The notes under the pieces are model-generated. The model made no database searches. It had not been told where the DNA came from and saw nothing but the letters and a program-made list of their open reading frames with translations. Below, in pieces: positions 35,354 through 43,826 of a DNA stretch of 64,000 nt. Numbering within the stretch: the first letter of the stretch is position 1; every line of letters starts with the position of its first letter. The translations under genes and the position numbers were made by a program. This DNA is from Stratiformator vulcanicus (lineage in GTDB: Bacteria; Planctomycetota; Planctomycetia; Planctomycetales; Planctomycetaceae): positions 3,332,712 to 3,396,711 of the forward strand of contig NZ_CP036268.1 in the NCBI RefSeq assembly GCF_007744515.1, written 5' to 3'.

Positions 35354-36826
35354 ATGAGAAATCAGCAAGCCGTTCAGCTCATTTCGGAACTCTCACAAGC
35401 GGGTCGCCGAGGCACCGAATATCCCAGCGGTGACATCCCGGAACGACCGCTCGACGAATTACTGCCTAAGCGTTATCGCACCGATTCGCCGCCGCTGCTT
35501 CCGCAGTTGGCCGAACCGGATGTCGTGCGGCACTACGTCAATTTGTCGACCCGCAACATGTCGGTCGACACGCATTTCTATCCGCTCGGCAGTTGTACGA
35601 TGAAGTACAACCCGAAGCGGCACGAACGACTGGCGAAGCTGCCTGGCATCGGGGACCTGCACCCTTATCAAGACGAGGCAGACACCCAAGGCATGCTCGG
35701 CATTCTATTTGACCTGCAGCAAATGCTGGGAGAGATCGCGGGACTTCCGGCGGTTTCCCTGCAACCGGCTGCAGGAGCTCAGGGTGAACTGACCGCGTTG
35801 CTGACCGCGGCGGCTTACTTTGAAGATCGCGGCGAGAACAGAACCAAGGTGCTGTTCCCAAGTAGCGCGCACGGAACTAATCCGGCCAGTGCCGCACTGG
35901 CTGGCTTTGAAACCGTCCAGCTCAAGGCGCCCGCGCAAGGTCTTGTCGATCTCGAAGAATTGAAGAAGCACCTCGATGAGCAGGTCGCCGTCTTCATGAT
36001 CACCAACCCGAACACGCTCGGCTTGTTCGAGGATCAGATCGGCGATGTCGCTTCGATGCTGCATGATTACGGCGGCCTCGTTTACATCGACGGAGCCAAT
36101 ATGAATGCGATTTTGGGTATCACCCGTCCCGGTGACTTCGGCGGCGACATGATGCACTACAACGTTCACAAGACGTTCACCGGTCCGCATGGTGCCGGCG
36201 GCCCGGGAGCGGGGCCGATCGCCGTTCGCGATTTCCTCGGAGACTACCTGCCCGGTCCGATCATTGAGGAATCGACAGGCGACGACGGTTCGAAGTCTTT
36301 TCGGCTGACGAACCCGACCAAATCGATCGGACGAGTCCGCAGCCACTTCGGGAACGTCGGCATTCTGTTACGCGGATACTTCTACCTCCGCACGTTAGGG
36401 GCCGCGGGACTGAAAGAGGTCTCCGAGAAAGCCGTCCTCAATGCGAACTATTTGAAGGCCTTACTCAAAGACACGTTTCCCGTGCCGTACGGCACGATTT
36501 GCAAGCACGAATTCGTCGCCTCGGCCAAGCAATTGCAAAAAGAACGTGGCATTACCGCGATGGATATTGCCAAGCGATTAATCGACTACGGCTTTCACCC
36601 TCCGACGGTTTACTTTCCGCTGGACGTTCCAGAGGCCATGATGATGGAACCGACGGAGACGGAATCGAAGGAGACGCTGGACGCATTCGCTGTGGCTCTG
36701 GAAAAAATTGCGGCCGAGGACGTGGAGATGCTGCACGCCGCTCCACACACAACTGCGATTTGTCGACCTGACGAAGTCCGAGCAGCCAAGTCGCCGGTGC
36801 TGCGCTGGCCACGTAATTCAGGCTGA
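35354..36826 (+). CDS. gcvPB: Glycine dehydrogenase (decarboxylating) subunit 2
   Basis: 490 residues. It is the PLP-binding half: DMMHYNVHKTFTGPHGAGGPGAGP holds the Schiff-base lysine near residue 272. It also has LQPAAGAQGELTALLTA, SSAHGTNPASAALAGF, MITNPNTLGLFE and the C-terminal HPPTVYFPLDVPEAMMMEPTETE. It pairs with GcvPA and passes the aminomethyl group to lipoyl-GcvH. A 107-bp gap separates it from gcvPA. gcvT and lpd are not in the window. Confidence 0.96.
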   Translation: MRNQQAVQLISELSQAGRRGTEYPSGDIPERPLDELLPKRYRTDSPPLLPQLAEPDVVRHYVNLSTRNMSVDTHFYPLGSCTMKYNPKRHERLAKLPGIGDLHPYQDEADTQGMLGILFDLQQMLGEIAGLPAVSLQPAAGAQGELTALLTAAAYFEDRGENRTKVLFPSSAHGTNPASAALAGFETVQLKAPAQGLVDLEELKKHLDEQVAVFMITNPNTLGLFEDQIGDVASMLHDYGGLVYIDGANMNAILGITRPGDFGGDMMHYNVHKTFTGPHGAGGPGAGPIAVRDFLGDYLPGPIIEESTGDDGSKSFRLTNPTKSIGRVRSHFGNVGILLRGYFYLRTLGAAGLKEVSEKAVLNANYLKALLKDTFPVPYGTICKHEFVASAKQLQKERGITAMDIAKRLIDYGFHPPTVYFPLDVPEAMMMEPTETESKETLDAFAVALEKIAAEDVEMLHAAPHTTAICRPDEVRAAKSPVLRWPRNSG

Positions 36827-36868
36827 CTTCGGCGACATCGGGCGGCGATCGCTGAGAGGACAGAAGTG

Positions 36869-37582
36869 ATGGCCGCCGGAGCGGTTCAACTCGATATCGA
36901 TCACGAGCCGCGTACCGGCAGCGAGAACATGGCTCGCGACGCGGCGATGCTCGAAGCAGCAGCCGATGGTGCCGGGCCGCTGGTGCGGCTTTACCGCTGG
37001 TCCAAGCCGACGATCTCGCTTGGTCACTTCCAGAAGAATGCGGCTGACGATATCCCTCAGCGGTTCCGGTCGCTGCCACGTGTGCAGCGGCTGACCGGGG
37101 GCGGGGCAATTCTGCACGATTGCGAGTGGACCTATTCTTGCGCCATCTCACGCACGCACGCGGAGGCCTCCCCGCCGGAGCGGCTCTACGAGAGTGTTCA
37201 TCAATTGTTGATCGATTTGATGCTTGCCAACGACATCAAAGCGGGCCTGCGCGGTCCGGTTCTTCCGACGGAAGCGGGCCATTCGAATTTTCTCTGTTTC
37301 TTACGTCGTGACGCACGCGACATCGTGGTGAATCCTTCGGCATCAGGGACCAAGTTTCGCGCGGCGAAAATCGTCGGTAGTGCTCAGCGACGGCGACGCG
37401 GGGCTGTACTTCAGCACGGCTCGCTCTTGGAACGACATTCGCCTTTCGCTCCTGAGATTGCCGGGCTGCTCGATCTTGTGCCGCTGTCGCGACAGAGGCT
37501 GGCCATGCTGGCGGGAACATTCAGCCGGAATCTGGCGGAATATCTCGGCGACGGAACCGTTCAGGACGGTTTCACGTTCTGA
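36869..37582 (+). CDS. Lipoate-protein ligase A family protein
   Basis: 237 residues from the ATG at 36869; a GTG one codon earlier is possible, and GAGAGGA lies upstream. Family marks are LVRLYRWSKPTISLGHFQK, VQRLTGGGAILHDCEWTYS (the R-x-T-G-G-G-A motif) and the Lys of AAKIVGSAQRRRRGAVLQHGSLLL. These enzymes join lipoate, through lipoyl-AMP, to a lysine of the target. It lies right after gcvPB, so the GcvH of this cluster is the natural substrate. The C-terminal accessory domain of E. coli LplA is missing, which suggests a LipM/LplA-N-type enzyme or one needing a partner. Confidence 0.85.
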   Translation: MAAGAVQLDIDHEPRTGSENMARDAAMLEAAADGAGPLVRLYRWSKPTISLGHFQKNAADDIPQRFRSLPRVQRLTGGGAILHDCEWTYSCAISRTHAEASPPERLYESVHQLLIDLMLANDIKAGLRGPVLPTEAGHSNFLCFLRRDARDIVVNPSASGTKFRAAKIVGSAQRRRRGAVLQHGSLLERHSPFAPEIAGLLDLVPLSRQRLAMLAGTFSRNLAEYLGDGTVQDGFTF

Positions 37583-37989
37583 GCCATTTCTCATTCTGAG
37601 CGCTTTTCGACGTAGCCGTGATAGAACCGACAGATTGGGGGCACGTCTTACCACCGATTTTCCGAGAGCCGGTCTGGCTCATTGACAGAGAATTTCGGGC
37701 CGCCTACGATCGCGCCTTAGGTCATCGGTGCGGTTCATTTTCATTCAATTTCCGATTGGCATTCATCGATCCGACCTCGCTTTCCGCTATTCTCATCATC
37801 GCCGTTTTCGTTCCATTTCCAATTTGGGTCCAAGGAGTCAACGCACACGGAAATTGCGGCTCGAATGTCGATGAGCGCAATCACCGCGGAGCAGTTTCGT
37901 TAATGCCGGTCCGTCTACTCTGTCGGTCGGTCACTGCAGTTTGGTGGTAATCGACGTTTCGACCGCCGTCTTAGCGAGGTTTTGGAGTA
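37583..37989. other. Intergenic region, no convincing gene
   Basis: 407 bp. A plus-strand open frame of 110 codons (37618-37950) has no recognisable motif, irregular composition and no ribosome-binding site, so I do not call it. No repeats or terminator hairpin were seen. A promoter for the FHA gene must lie near the right end. Confidence 0.4.
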
Positions 37990-38481
37990 ATGATTCAGGC
38001 GTTTTTGAAGGTTCTCGGTGGCAAGCATGAGGGCAAACTCGTTCCGCTGCCGCAGGGAAAGTTTTTGGTCGGTCGCGAAAAAGATTGCCATCTTCGGCCG
38101 TCCAGCGAATTGATCAGTCGGCATCACTGCGTATTTCAGCTCGACGAATACGCGGTCCGGCTGCGCGACTTGGGCAGCACGAACGGCACCGGGGTGAACG
38201 GGTCGCGATTGCATGGTGAAACCGTGCTCGACAACGGCGATCGCGTCGTGATCGGACCTCTGAATTTCGAAATTGTGACCCAGGAAGCCCCGGCAGATCA
38301 CAAGCCCCTGACCACGCCGCCGGCGCCGCCGGCCGATTCCGGCGTGTTTGCCGATCCGGGGTCCAAGACGTCAACCGATACGGTTTACGAGCTGCCTTCG
38401 ACCGCGAACAGTAAACCCGCGAGCGAGGCCCCAGCCGTGAAGCTACCGCCGCCGGAGTCGACTGGCGTTAAAGAAGAGTAA
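37990..38481 (+). CDS. FHA domain protein
   Basis: 163 residues. Residues ~1-95 form a forkhead-associated domain with the phosphothreonine-binding residues: FLVGREKDCHLRPSSELISRHHC (Gly-Arg, Ser-Arg-x-His) and LRDLGSTNGTGVNG (Ser-x-x-Asn-Gly). The remaining ~65 residues are a Pro/Thr/Ser-rich unstructured tail with PPAPPAD and LPPPES. No membrane segment. Such proteins read Ser/Thr kinase signals, which planctomycetes use widely. No kinase is adjacent. Confidence 0.93.
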   Translation: MIQAFLKVLGGKHEGKLVPLPQGKFLVGREKDCHLRPSSELISRHHCVFQLDEYAVRLRDLGSTNGTGVNGSRLHGETVLDNGDRVVIGPLNFEIVTQEAPADHKPLTTPPAPPADSGVFADPGSKTSTDTVYELPSTANSKPASEAPAVKLPPPESTGVKEE

Positions 38482-38671
38482 GGCCGAACCCGTTTTGCCA
38501 CCGTGGCATCGAATGACATGTCACGTGAAATAGTGGAAGAACTACCTTCGGAATGCGTTACACTGTTTTGAATCCCGCTCTCAATGCATCACACTGAGAG
38601 CTGCAAAGCTCAATTAGTCCGTTCGAAGGAACGGTCGTGTCGACGATGACCGCCCGACAGGATGAACCACA

Positions 38672-38872
38672 ATGGCCGACAATCAGAGCGAAGCCCAGCA
38701 GCGATATCGTCAGTTTCTCGATCTGCTGCCGCTGACCTTGTCTCTTGCCGGACTGCCGCCAAGCGAGCCGGGAAAGTATTACAGCGAAGAGCAAATCGAG
38801 GCTCGACTATTCACGATCAAGCACGCTTACCGTGCCGCCCGGCAAGTCGCTCGTGAGAGTATCCAGAAATAG
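38672..38872 (+). CDS. Small hypothetical protein, 66 aa
   Basis: It has an ATG with AGGA upstream. The sequence opens MADNQSEAQQRYRQFLDLLP, then LTLSLAGLPPSEPGKYYSEEQIEARLF and a final helix HAYRAARQVARESIQK. Two helices joined by a Pro-rich turn are predicted, without cysteines or export signal. No family recognised; codon use and start context look genuine. It precedes the ECF sigma operon by about 90 bp. Confidence 0.6.
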   Translation: MADNQSEAQQRYRQFLDLLPLTLSLAGLPPSEPGKYYSEEQIEARLFTIKHAYRAARQVARESIQK

Positions 38873-38965
38873 TTGCAGCGTGGATCAGACTGATCGGCAC
38901 TCGGGGGCCGAAACTGCCATTTTTCTGAAACGGGCGGGGTCCTTCCGAGGTATCAGGTCGTAGGC

Positions 38966-39589
38966 TTGGTGCCAAATGCCTCATCAACCATTTATCAAAT
39001 GCCGGCCGGGGATGTCGTGACTTCCGACGAGTCCGGACTCATTCGCAATTGCATCTCGGGCGATGAACGCTCGTGTCGGCTCTTCGTCCAGAAGTATCAG
39101 CGGCTCGTCTTCGCGATTTGCCTGCGAATTCTTGGGCAGCGTCAGGACGCCGAGGACGCCGCCCAAGACATTTTTCTTCGCATCTTTCGAGCTTTGGACC
39201 GTTGGGAGCCCGGTCGTCCGTTGAAGCCTTGGCTGACGACGATCGCGGTCAATCGTTGCCGCACGCTGCTGAAGAAACGGCAGTCGGAATCGTCCCGAGT
39301 GCGTTCGGTGCGAGAGGTCATCGAGTTCTGCAGTCCCGCGGCCACGGCTGCCGATCTTGCGATGGCCGAAGAACTCGAACTGGCCCTTAGCAAATTGCGG
39401 AGAGAGTATCGCCTGTGCTTCGAATTGTATTACAGGGACGAATACTCATGCGTCGAGATCGCCGAAATCCTTGACCGGCCGGTCAATACCGTCAAGACAT
39501 GGCTGCACCGTGCCCGGCGTGAGCTTGCCGATTTGCTCAGTCGACGAGGGATCGCAGAGGAGGAGGGTTATGTCTCAGTCGCCTCGTAA
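38966..39589 (+). CDS. ECF-type RNA polymerase sigma factor
   Basis: 207 residues from a TTG; the ATG at 38999 is an alternative that removes 11 residues. Region 2 reads LFVQKYQRLVFAICLRILGQRQDAEDAAQDIFLRIFRALDRW (core-binding and -10 recognition). Region 4 reads LRREYRLCFELYYRDEYSCVEIAEILDRPVNTVKTWLHRARREL, with its helix-turn-helix. It directs transcription of a stress or envelope regulon. The next gene, a single-helix membrane protein, starts inside its last 20 bases with a GAGGAGGAGGG ribosome-binding site, the usual place for a cognate anti-sigma factor. Confidence 0.94.
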   Translation: MVPNASSTIYQMPAGDVVTSDESGLIRNCISGDERSCRLFVQKYQRLVFAICLRILGQRQDAEDAAQDIFLRIFRALDRWEPGRPLKPWLTTIAVNRCRTLLKKRQSESSRVRSVREVIEFCSPAATAADLAMAEELELALSKLRREYRLCFELYYRDEYSCVEIAEILDRPVNTVKTWLHRARRELADLLSRRGIAEEEGYVSVAS

Positions 39590-40364
39590 ATCTCAACATC
39601 GACTGCGAGTTTCATCGCCGCCCTCTCGCATCCAGCCAAGCGAATCCGGGCTGCCGCCAGATGACGTCGATCGGATGATCGAAGCGTGGCGATCGGTGCG
39701 ACCGCCCGTCGATCTCGTCGACAGAGTCATGATCCGCCGGGCATCTGAGTTAGCAGTCGAGTCGAGTTCGACTGACGTTTGCGAGACTGTCGTCACGCGA
39801 GAAATCCATGCTTCAAAGCGATGGGAAACGAAACGAATCGGCTCGTTGGTTGGTTCGTTTGCCGTTGCAACTTGCGTCACCGCGTGTGCGTTGCTCTTAT
39901 CTGTATCGCCGGTGCCTTCGGAAACTCCTGAAGAGATCGCATCCGCGATGACGCCGTCTATCTTAAAGCCTGAGTCGAAAACGGGTGACGCCAACGATTT
40001 AAGTTCCGCAATTGCCTTGAACGCAGCTCCGATCGTGGAGGTTCCGCGCGACGACTGGACTCTTGGATCATCGTCAAAAGACGACTCGGCTTTGAAGTCG
40101 CAGCGAAGCGGTTTTCGGAACGCGTCCGTCACCCTGGCAAGCCTTGTCGATGAAGCGCGGGAAGTCTCGCGCGGCCTCTACCATGAAGCGACTTTGGCCA
40201 TGACAGTTACACTCAATTTTGAAGGCCGCAGCCACGGTTCCGATGCGGTTCCTGATCCAACCCCAAGTGACTTCTCACCGACACGCTCCGTTGAGGCTGG
40301 CGTCTTCGGCGTATGGGACATGCTCGACGGACAGACCGCATTCGGTCAGGCGAAAAATCTATAA
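39570..40364 (+). CDS. Single-pass membrane protein, candidate anti-sigma factor
   Basis: 264 residues from the ATG at 39570, overlapping the sigma gene by 20 bp. Residues ~1-85 are cytoplasmic and hold a helical stretch (DVDRMIEAWRSVRPPVDLVDRVMIRRASEL). One membrane helix follows (IGSLVGSFAVATCVTACALLLS). The remaining ~155 residues are extracytoplasmic and of low complexity. That is the topology and gene position of membrane anti-sigma factors, but the ZAS motif H-x3-C-x2-C is absent, so this is inference from context. Confidence 0.65.
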   Translation: MSQSPRKSQHRLRVSSPPSRIQPSESGLPPDDVDRMIEAWRSVRPPVDLVDRVMIRRASELAVESSSTDVCETVVTREIHASKRWETKRIGSLVGSFAVATCVTACALLLSVSPVPSETPEEIASAMTPSILKPESKTGDANDLSSAIALNAAPIVEVPRDDWTLGSSSKDDSALKSQRSGFRNASVTLASLVDEAREVSRGLYHEATLAMTVTLNFEGRSHGSDAVPDPTPSDFSPTRSVEAGVFGVWDMLDGQTAFGQAKNL

Positions 40365-40368
40365 TGCA

Positions 40369-42003
40369 ATGCGTACTCATTGCCTGATCCTCATCCCAGT
40401 CATTGCGCTCCTGCTGAGTTCTCCCGTCTTCAGCCGCGCAGACGACTCGTTGGCCAGCTACGTTCCAAGTGAGGCGACCTGCGTTATCGGGTGGCTTGAG
40501 CCGGGTGAGTCCGCACAAAAATTTCGCGCGACGATCTGGCCACGGCTTCGTAACTCGCCTGCACTGCGCGATTGGTGGACTTCAGATCGCTCGAGCGACT
40601 TGCGGGAGGCCATTCAATCGATCCGAAGTCTAAAGTCATCAATTCGGGGACCGGCATGGAATGCCATCTCTCGTAGCGAGGGAATTGTCGCCGTCGATCC
40701 GCAAGTCCCATCCGACTTCCTAGTGATTGTCCGATTTCCTGACGAGCAACTTTGTCGCAACGCGATGCTGGCTCTCGCCGCCCTCGATCCGCGACCCGTC
40801 GTCGATTCTTCGATCGCTTCGGTTTCAGCACGGCAGAAGGGGAGCGCAGAAGATGATGACCACTATTTCTTCGCAACTCGAGGACCGCTATTCGTCGCGG
40901 CACGTCGAAGCGAAACCATAGCGAAGTGCCTCGAACTGGTGAGTCAGTCACCAACGGAACCCGATCCGGCGATTAACTCGCTTGAAGCGAACCACAGCTT
41001 TCGCCGATCGCGAATGGAGCATTCGGAGGCGGATCTCTGGGTTTGGTTCGATACAACACGCGACGCTTCCAGCAACGATAGGAGTGATCGACTCTTTAGT
41101 TCCGTTAATGCCTCTATGTCGGTGACGAACAACGGCCTTTCCATTAGCGCGACTGCGTTTCCGAGTAACGATCGCGGTCGGCGTCTGATGAGGGTGTTTG
41201 AGTCCGGCGAAATGACCCGATCGAGCGTCGACACCGTCGAGCGAGTCACTGCGCACTTGCAGATTTACTGGAACCCGGAAGAGGCGGCTCGATTCATCAT
41301 CGCCGGTGATTCGACGGAGCGTCGCACTGATGTCGAACTCGCCGTCCGTCTCATGCAGGGGGCGGTCGGCCCGTCCGCTGAGCTGTTCGATCTATTGAGA
41401 AGATTTACGAGCAAGTGGGATCTCTACGTCGTCCAGTCCGAACGCGACGAGAGCCATTCGACGGAGGTTGCCGTTTTGACCTCAACGATCCGATGTAACG
41501 AGGAACACTTGGCCGCGGCGGCCGACTCTTTATACCTGACAACGTGCGTACTGCTGTCGGAGTGGAACAAAACCCGACAGAGCAACCTGAAGTTTACGTC
41601 AATTGTCACTGAAAACGCCGGGGCAGCGGGTGTCTTGCACAATGGCGACGGCCGGCGCCCCGCTTACTTATTGAATTCGAGGCATTTGGTTCTCGTCTCA
41701 AATTTCACGCTGCTGCGCGACTTTGTCGAAACTATCCCCGCCGTCTCAGCATCTGCCGCATCTCAAGCAGAATCCGGATCGCTGCGATTAGATGTTGATA
41801 TTTCGGCAATGCGGGCGGCGTTCGGAGTGGCCGATCTGAAGAACGGCCCGACATCGCCGCCACTAACCTCGTCAGCCCCAAGAGTCATCTTGGAAAATCT
41901 GACGTGGATCGACCGGATTCGCTGCGCAGCTCACGTCACCGACGATTCCGTTCAATTAAAACTCGACCTGTTGGTCGCCGATCCTCGCGCGAACCCGAAA
42001 TGA
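40369..42003 (+). CDS. Large secreted protein of the sigma operon, unknown family
   Basis: 544 residues from the ATG at 40369, 4 bp after the preceding stop. The signal peptide is MRTHCLILIPVIALLLSSPVF, followed by SRADDSLASYVPSEATCVIGW. The rest alternates helices and strands with VVDSSIASVSARQ, VERVTAHLQIYWNPEEAARF and LRLDVDISAMRAAFGV. The opening, a statement of 'the protein's score between Val/Pro and Ala-Thr-x-h-h-W', resembles planctomycete DUF3352-like periplasmic proteins, but I cannot confirm a family. Third gene of the sigma / membrane protein / secreted protein operon, so it may be the envelope sensor or target. Confidence 0.65.
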   Translation: MRTHCLILIPVIALLLSSPVFSRADDSLASYVPSEATCVIGWLEPGESAQKFRATIWPRLRNSPALRDWWTSDRSSDLREAIQSIRSLKSSIRGPAWNAISRSEGIVAVDPQVPSDFLVIVRFPDEQLCRNAMLALAALDPRPVVDSSIASVSARQKGSAEDDDHYFFATRGPLFVAARRSETIAKCLELVSQSPTEPDPAINSLEANHSFRRSRMEHSEADLWVWFDTTRDASSNDRSDRLFSSVNASMSVTNNGLSISATAFPSNDRGRRLMRVFESGEMTRSSVDTVERVTAHLQIYWNPEEAARFIIAGDSTERRTDVELAVRLMQGAVGPSAELFDLLRRFTSKWDLYVVQSERDESHSTEVAVLTSTIRCNEEHLAAAADSLYLTTCVLLSEWNKTRQSNLKFTSIVTENAGAAGVLHNGDGRRPAYLLNSRHLVLVSNFTLLRDFVETIPAVSASAASQAESGSLRLDVDISAMRAAFGVADLKNGPTSPPLTSSAPRVILENLTWIDRIRCAAHVTDDSVQLKLDLLVADPRANPK

Positions 42004-42335
42004 TGCCCTATTAATCATTTCAAGCGGACAACTTCTCAAGATTGATACGATCGTCACCACCGGCCCTTTCCGCGCTTCGGTTTTAATTCAATATCTTAAC
42101 AGGGCTGTTCAGTCTTCCTAACTTCGCGTCGATGATAATAATCAGCGCACGAAGTATCTGCCGGCAGGAGCCGGCGAAGGCCGCGACGGAGTGTCTTCCC
42201 GAAACGATATTTGATTCCTCCGTTCGGCCCGCGACTGCAATCGCATTAACGTTCCTCCCCTTAGTATCGGGACGAATCGATGGTCGCCCGGTCGGAAACA
42301 GGTGTCGGATCGGACACCTCTTTCCCCGAGAGATC
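42004..42335. other. Intergenic region with a 7-bp hairpin next to the following start
   Basis: 332 bp without a gene. AGGTGTC (42300-42306) and GACACCT (42313-42319) form a perfect 7-bp hairpin with a six-base loop, 16 nt before the next ATG and just ahead of its GAGAG ribosome-binding site. It could be an RNA hairpin or an operator controlling that gene. Confidence 0.5.
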
Positions 42336-42683
42336 ATGGTGAGTGATACACAGGCAGTGGCAGAACTCCGCGTCGACCGCAGATCGACGGCCCGACGAGC
42401 AATGTCGGAACGTCGAACTGAATCGAGCGAAGAACAGCAGAACGACGAAGGACGCCGCGATAGCGGACGGAGAACCAAAGTGGAACGCCGGCGACAAATT
42501 GACCCGACGACCTGCGAACGCGACTACGGTGGCGAAGAAATCGATTTCATGCGGGCCATGGATGAGTACAAGCGAAAGGCGGGACGACAATTCCCGACCT
42601 GGAGCGAAGTTCTCGAGGTCCTCAAGGGCATGGGCTACCGCAAGGTCGCCGAACCGACCGATATCTTCGCCGACATGAAGTAG
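42336..42683 (+). CDS. Arg/Glu-rich small protein, 115 aa, unknown
   Basis: It starts at the ATG at 42336 with GAGAG upstream. The N-terminal 60 residues are a highly charged run of DRRSTARRA, ERRTESSEEQQ and GRRTKVERRRQ type, probably disordered. The C-terminal 50 are ordered and conserved-looking: DFMRAMDEYKRKAGRQFPTWSEVLEVLKGMGYRKVA. The latter part recalls a small domain seen next to many planctomycete regulatory genes; no function known. It is followed by a strong terminator. Confidence 0.65.
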   Translation: MVSDTQAVAELRVDRRSTARRAMSERRTESSEEQQNDEGRRDSGRRTKVERRRQIDPTTCERDYGGEEIDFMRAMDEYKRKAGRQFPTWSEVLEVLKGMGYRKVAEPTDIFADMK

Positions 42684-42703
42684 TTTCGTCGCGGCACAAG
42701 AAC

Positions 42704-42731
42704 AAAACGGGGGGCGAGAGCCCCTCGTTTT
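42704..42731. terminator. Rho-independent terminator
   Basis: Stem AAAACGGGGGGC (42704-42715) with GCCCCTCGTTTT (42720-42731), one G-T pair, loop GAGA and a T-run (six T) on the plus strand. It ends the transcript of the 42336 gene and lies convergent to the leucine-rich-repeat gene. Confidence 0.93.
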
Positions 42732-42761
42732 TTATTGCGCGATTGAAAATCTGAACTCCGC

Positions 42762-43619
42762 CTACAGCGGCTTGACAGGATAGCTCTTCGTGTGACCGCC
42801 GTCATCTTTCCGCATGTCGATTTCCAGTTTCGGCAGAGCTCGCTTCAACCTGGCATATTGGGCTTTCGTGAAGCCGACATTGACCGCGCGAATATGTTCC
42901 AGATTTGGCTTGGCTGCCAATGCGGCGACCAACCGGTCATCAATCGGTGCCATTTTATCGCGGAGTAGTTCAACCTTCTTCAAACTCGGCAGGGTCGCAA
43001 CGAAGCGGACAATTCCGTCGAAATCTTTATTGGCATAGGTCACCTCTTCCAAAGTCGGATGACCTTCGAGCGGACCGAGATCATTTAAGTCGGTTCGAAC
43101 AGCCGTTAAATGAAGTGATTTCAAATTCGGCAGCTTCGCCAGATGCGCGATCGCTTTGCCCTTGAACGGCTTGACGTTGTGAATCGTGATGTGCTCCAAA
43201 TTTTTGCAGCCGCTCAATTGTCGAAAGCCGTCACCGCTTAATCCGCGATTGTGATGGATATGCAGCCGGTGGAGATTTTTGAGATTCGACCATGACTTGA
43301 GGTCACCATCGTCGTAATTCCCGCCGCCGAGTGTCAGACGCGTCAAAGACTTCAGACCGCCGATACGGCGGATGTCAGGACCTGAAAATCGCGTACCGGT
43401 GAACGCTGTCAATTTTGGCTCTTTCGCCAGCGCGTCCCAAACCTCGGCATCGATCGGCTTCGACGGCTTGAGGCTCACCGCCACGATCGCATCACCATCG
43501 GTCTTCACACGGGCATCAAGCGCGTCAAGCCGCTGCATTAACTGCGTGTGCGAAATCTCGCCGGCCGCTGCCATCGCTCCCACGCAGAGGGTTATGAAGC
43601 CGATAAAGAGGCGTGTCAT
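42762..43619 (-). CDS. Secreted leucine-rich-repeat protein
   Basis: 285 residues. A signal peptide is present (LFIGFITLCVGAMAAAGE). About eight LRR units of ~24 residues follow, with the L-x-x-L-x-L pattern: LKSLTRLTLGGGNYDDGDL, LKNLHRLHIHHNRGLSGDGF, CKNLEHITIHNVKPFKGKAI, LPNLKSLHLTAVRTDLNDL and LPSLKKVELLRDK. It is a curved binding solenoid in the periplasm or on the cell surface. No enzyme motif is present. The ligand is unknown. It is convergent with the gene ending at 42683. Confidence 0.88.
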   Translation of the reverse strand: MTRLFIGFITLCVGAMAAAGEISHTQLMQRLDALDARVKTDGDAIVAVSLKPSKPIDAEVWDALAKEPKLTAFTGTRFSGPDIRRIGGLKSLTRLTLGGGNYDDGDLKSWSNLKNLHRLHIHHNRGLSGDGFRQLSGCKNLEHITIHNVKPFKGKAIAHLAKLPNLKSLHLTAVRTDLNDLGPLEGHPTLEEVTYANKDFDGIVRFVATLPSLKKVELLRDKMAPIDDRLVAALAAKPNLEHIRAVNVGFTKAQYARLKRALPKLEIDMRKDDGGHTKSYPVKPL

Positions 43620-43826
43620 CGTCTGTTCTCGCGACTATTCGTCCAAAAATTCGTCCACAAATGTGTTCCCGGACTATCTGCCGGTAAACCGACGGATTTG
43701 CCCGTAATTCTGAATTTTTGCAAGGAATTGCCCCCGGGGACATTCTCCAATCCTCAATAGGTCATTGAAAGAATGATCAGCAGTTGCCAGTGTAGACGAG
43801 CCAATCAGTGTATTTGGAGTACCCAC

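Noticed and set aside
37618-37950. 110-codon plus-strand frame in the gap after the lipoate ligase
   Set aside because: No start context, motif or protein-like pattern; residues such as clustered Cys/Trp at the end look like translated non-coding DNA.
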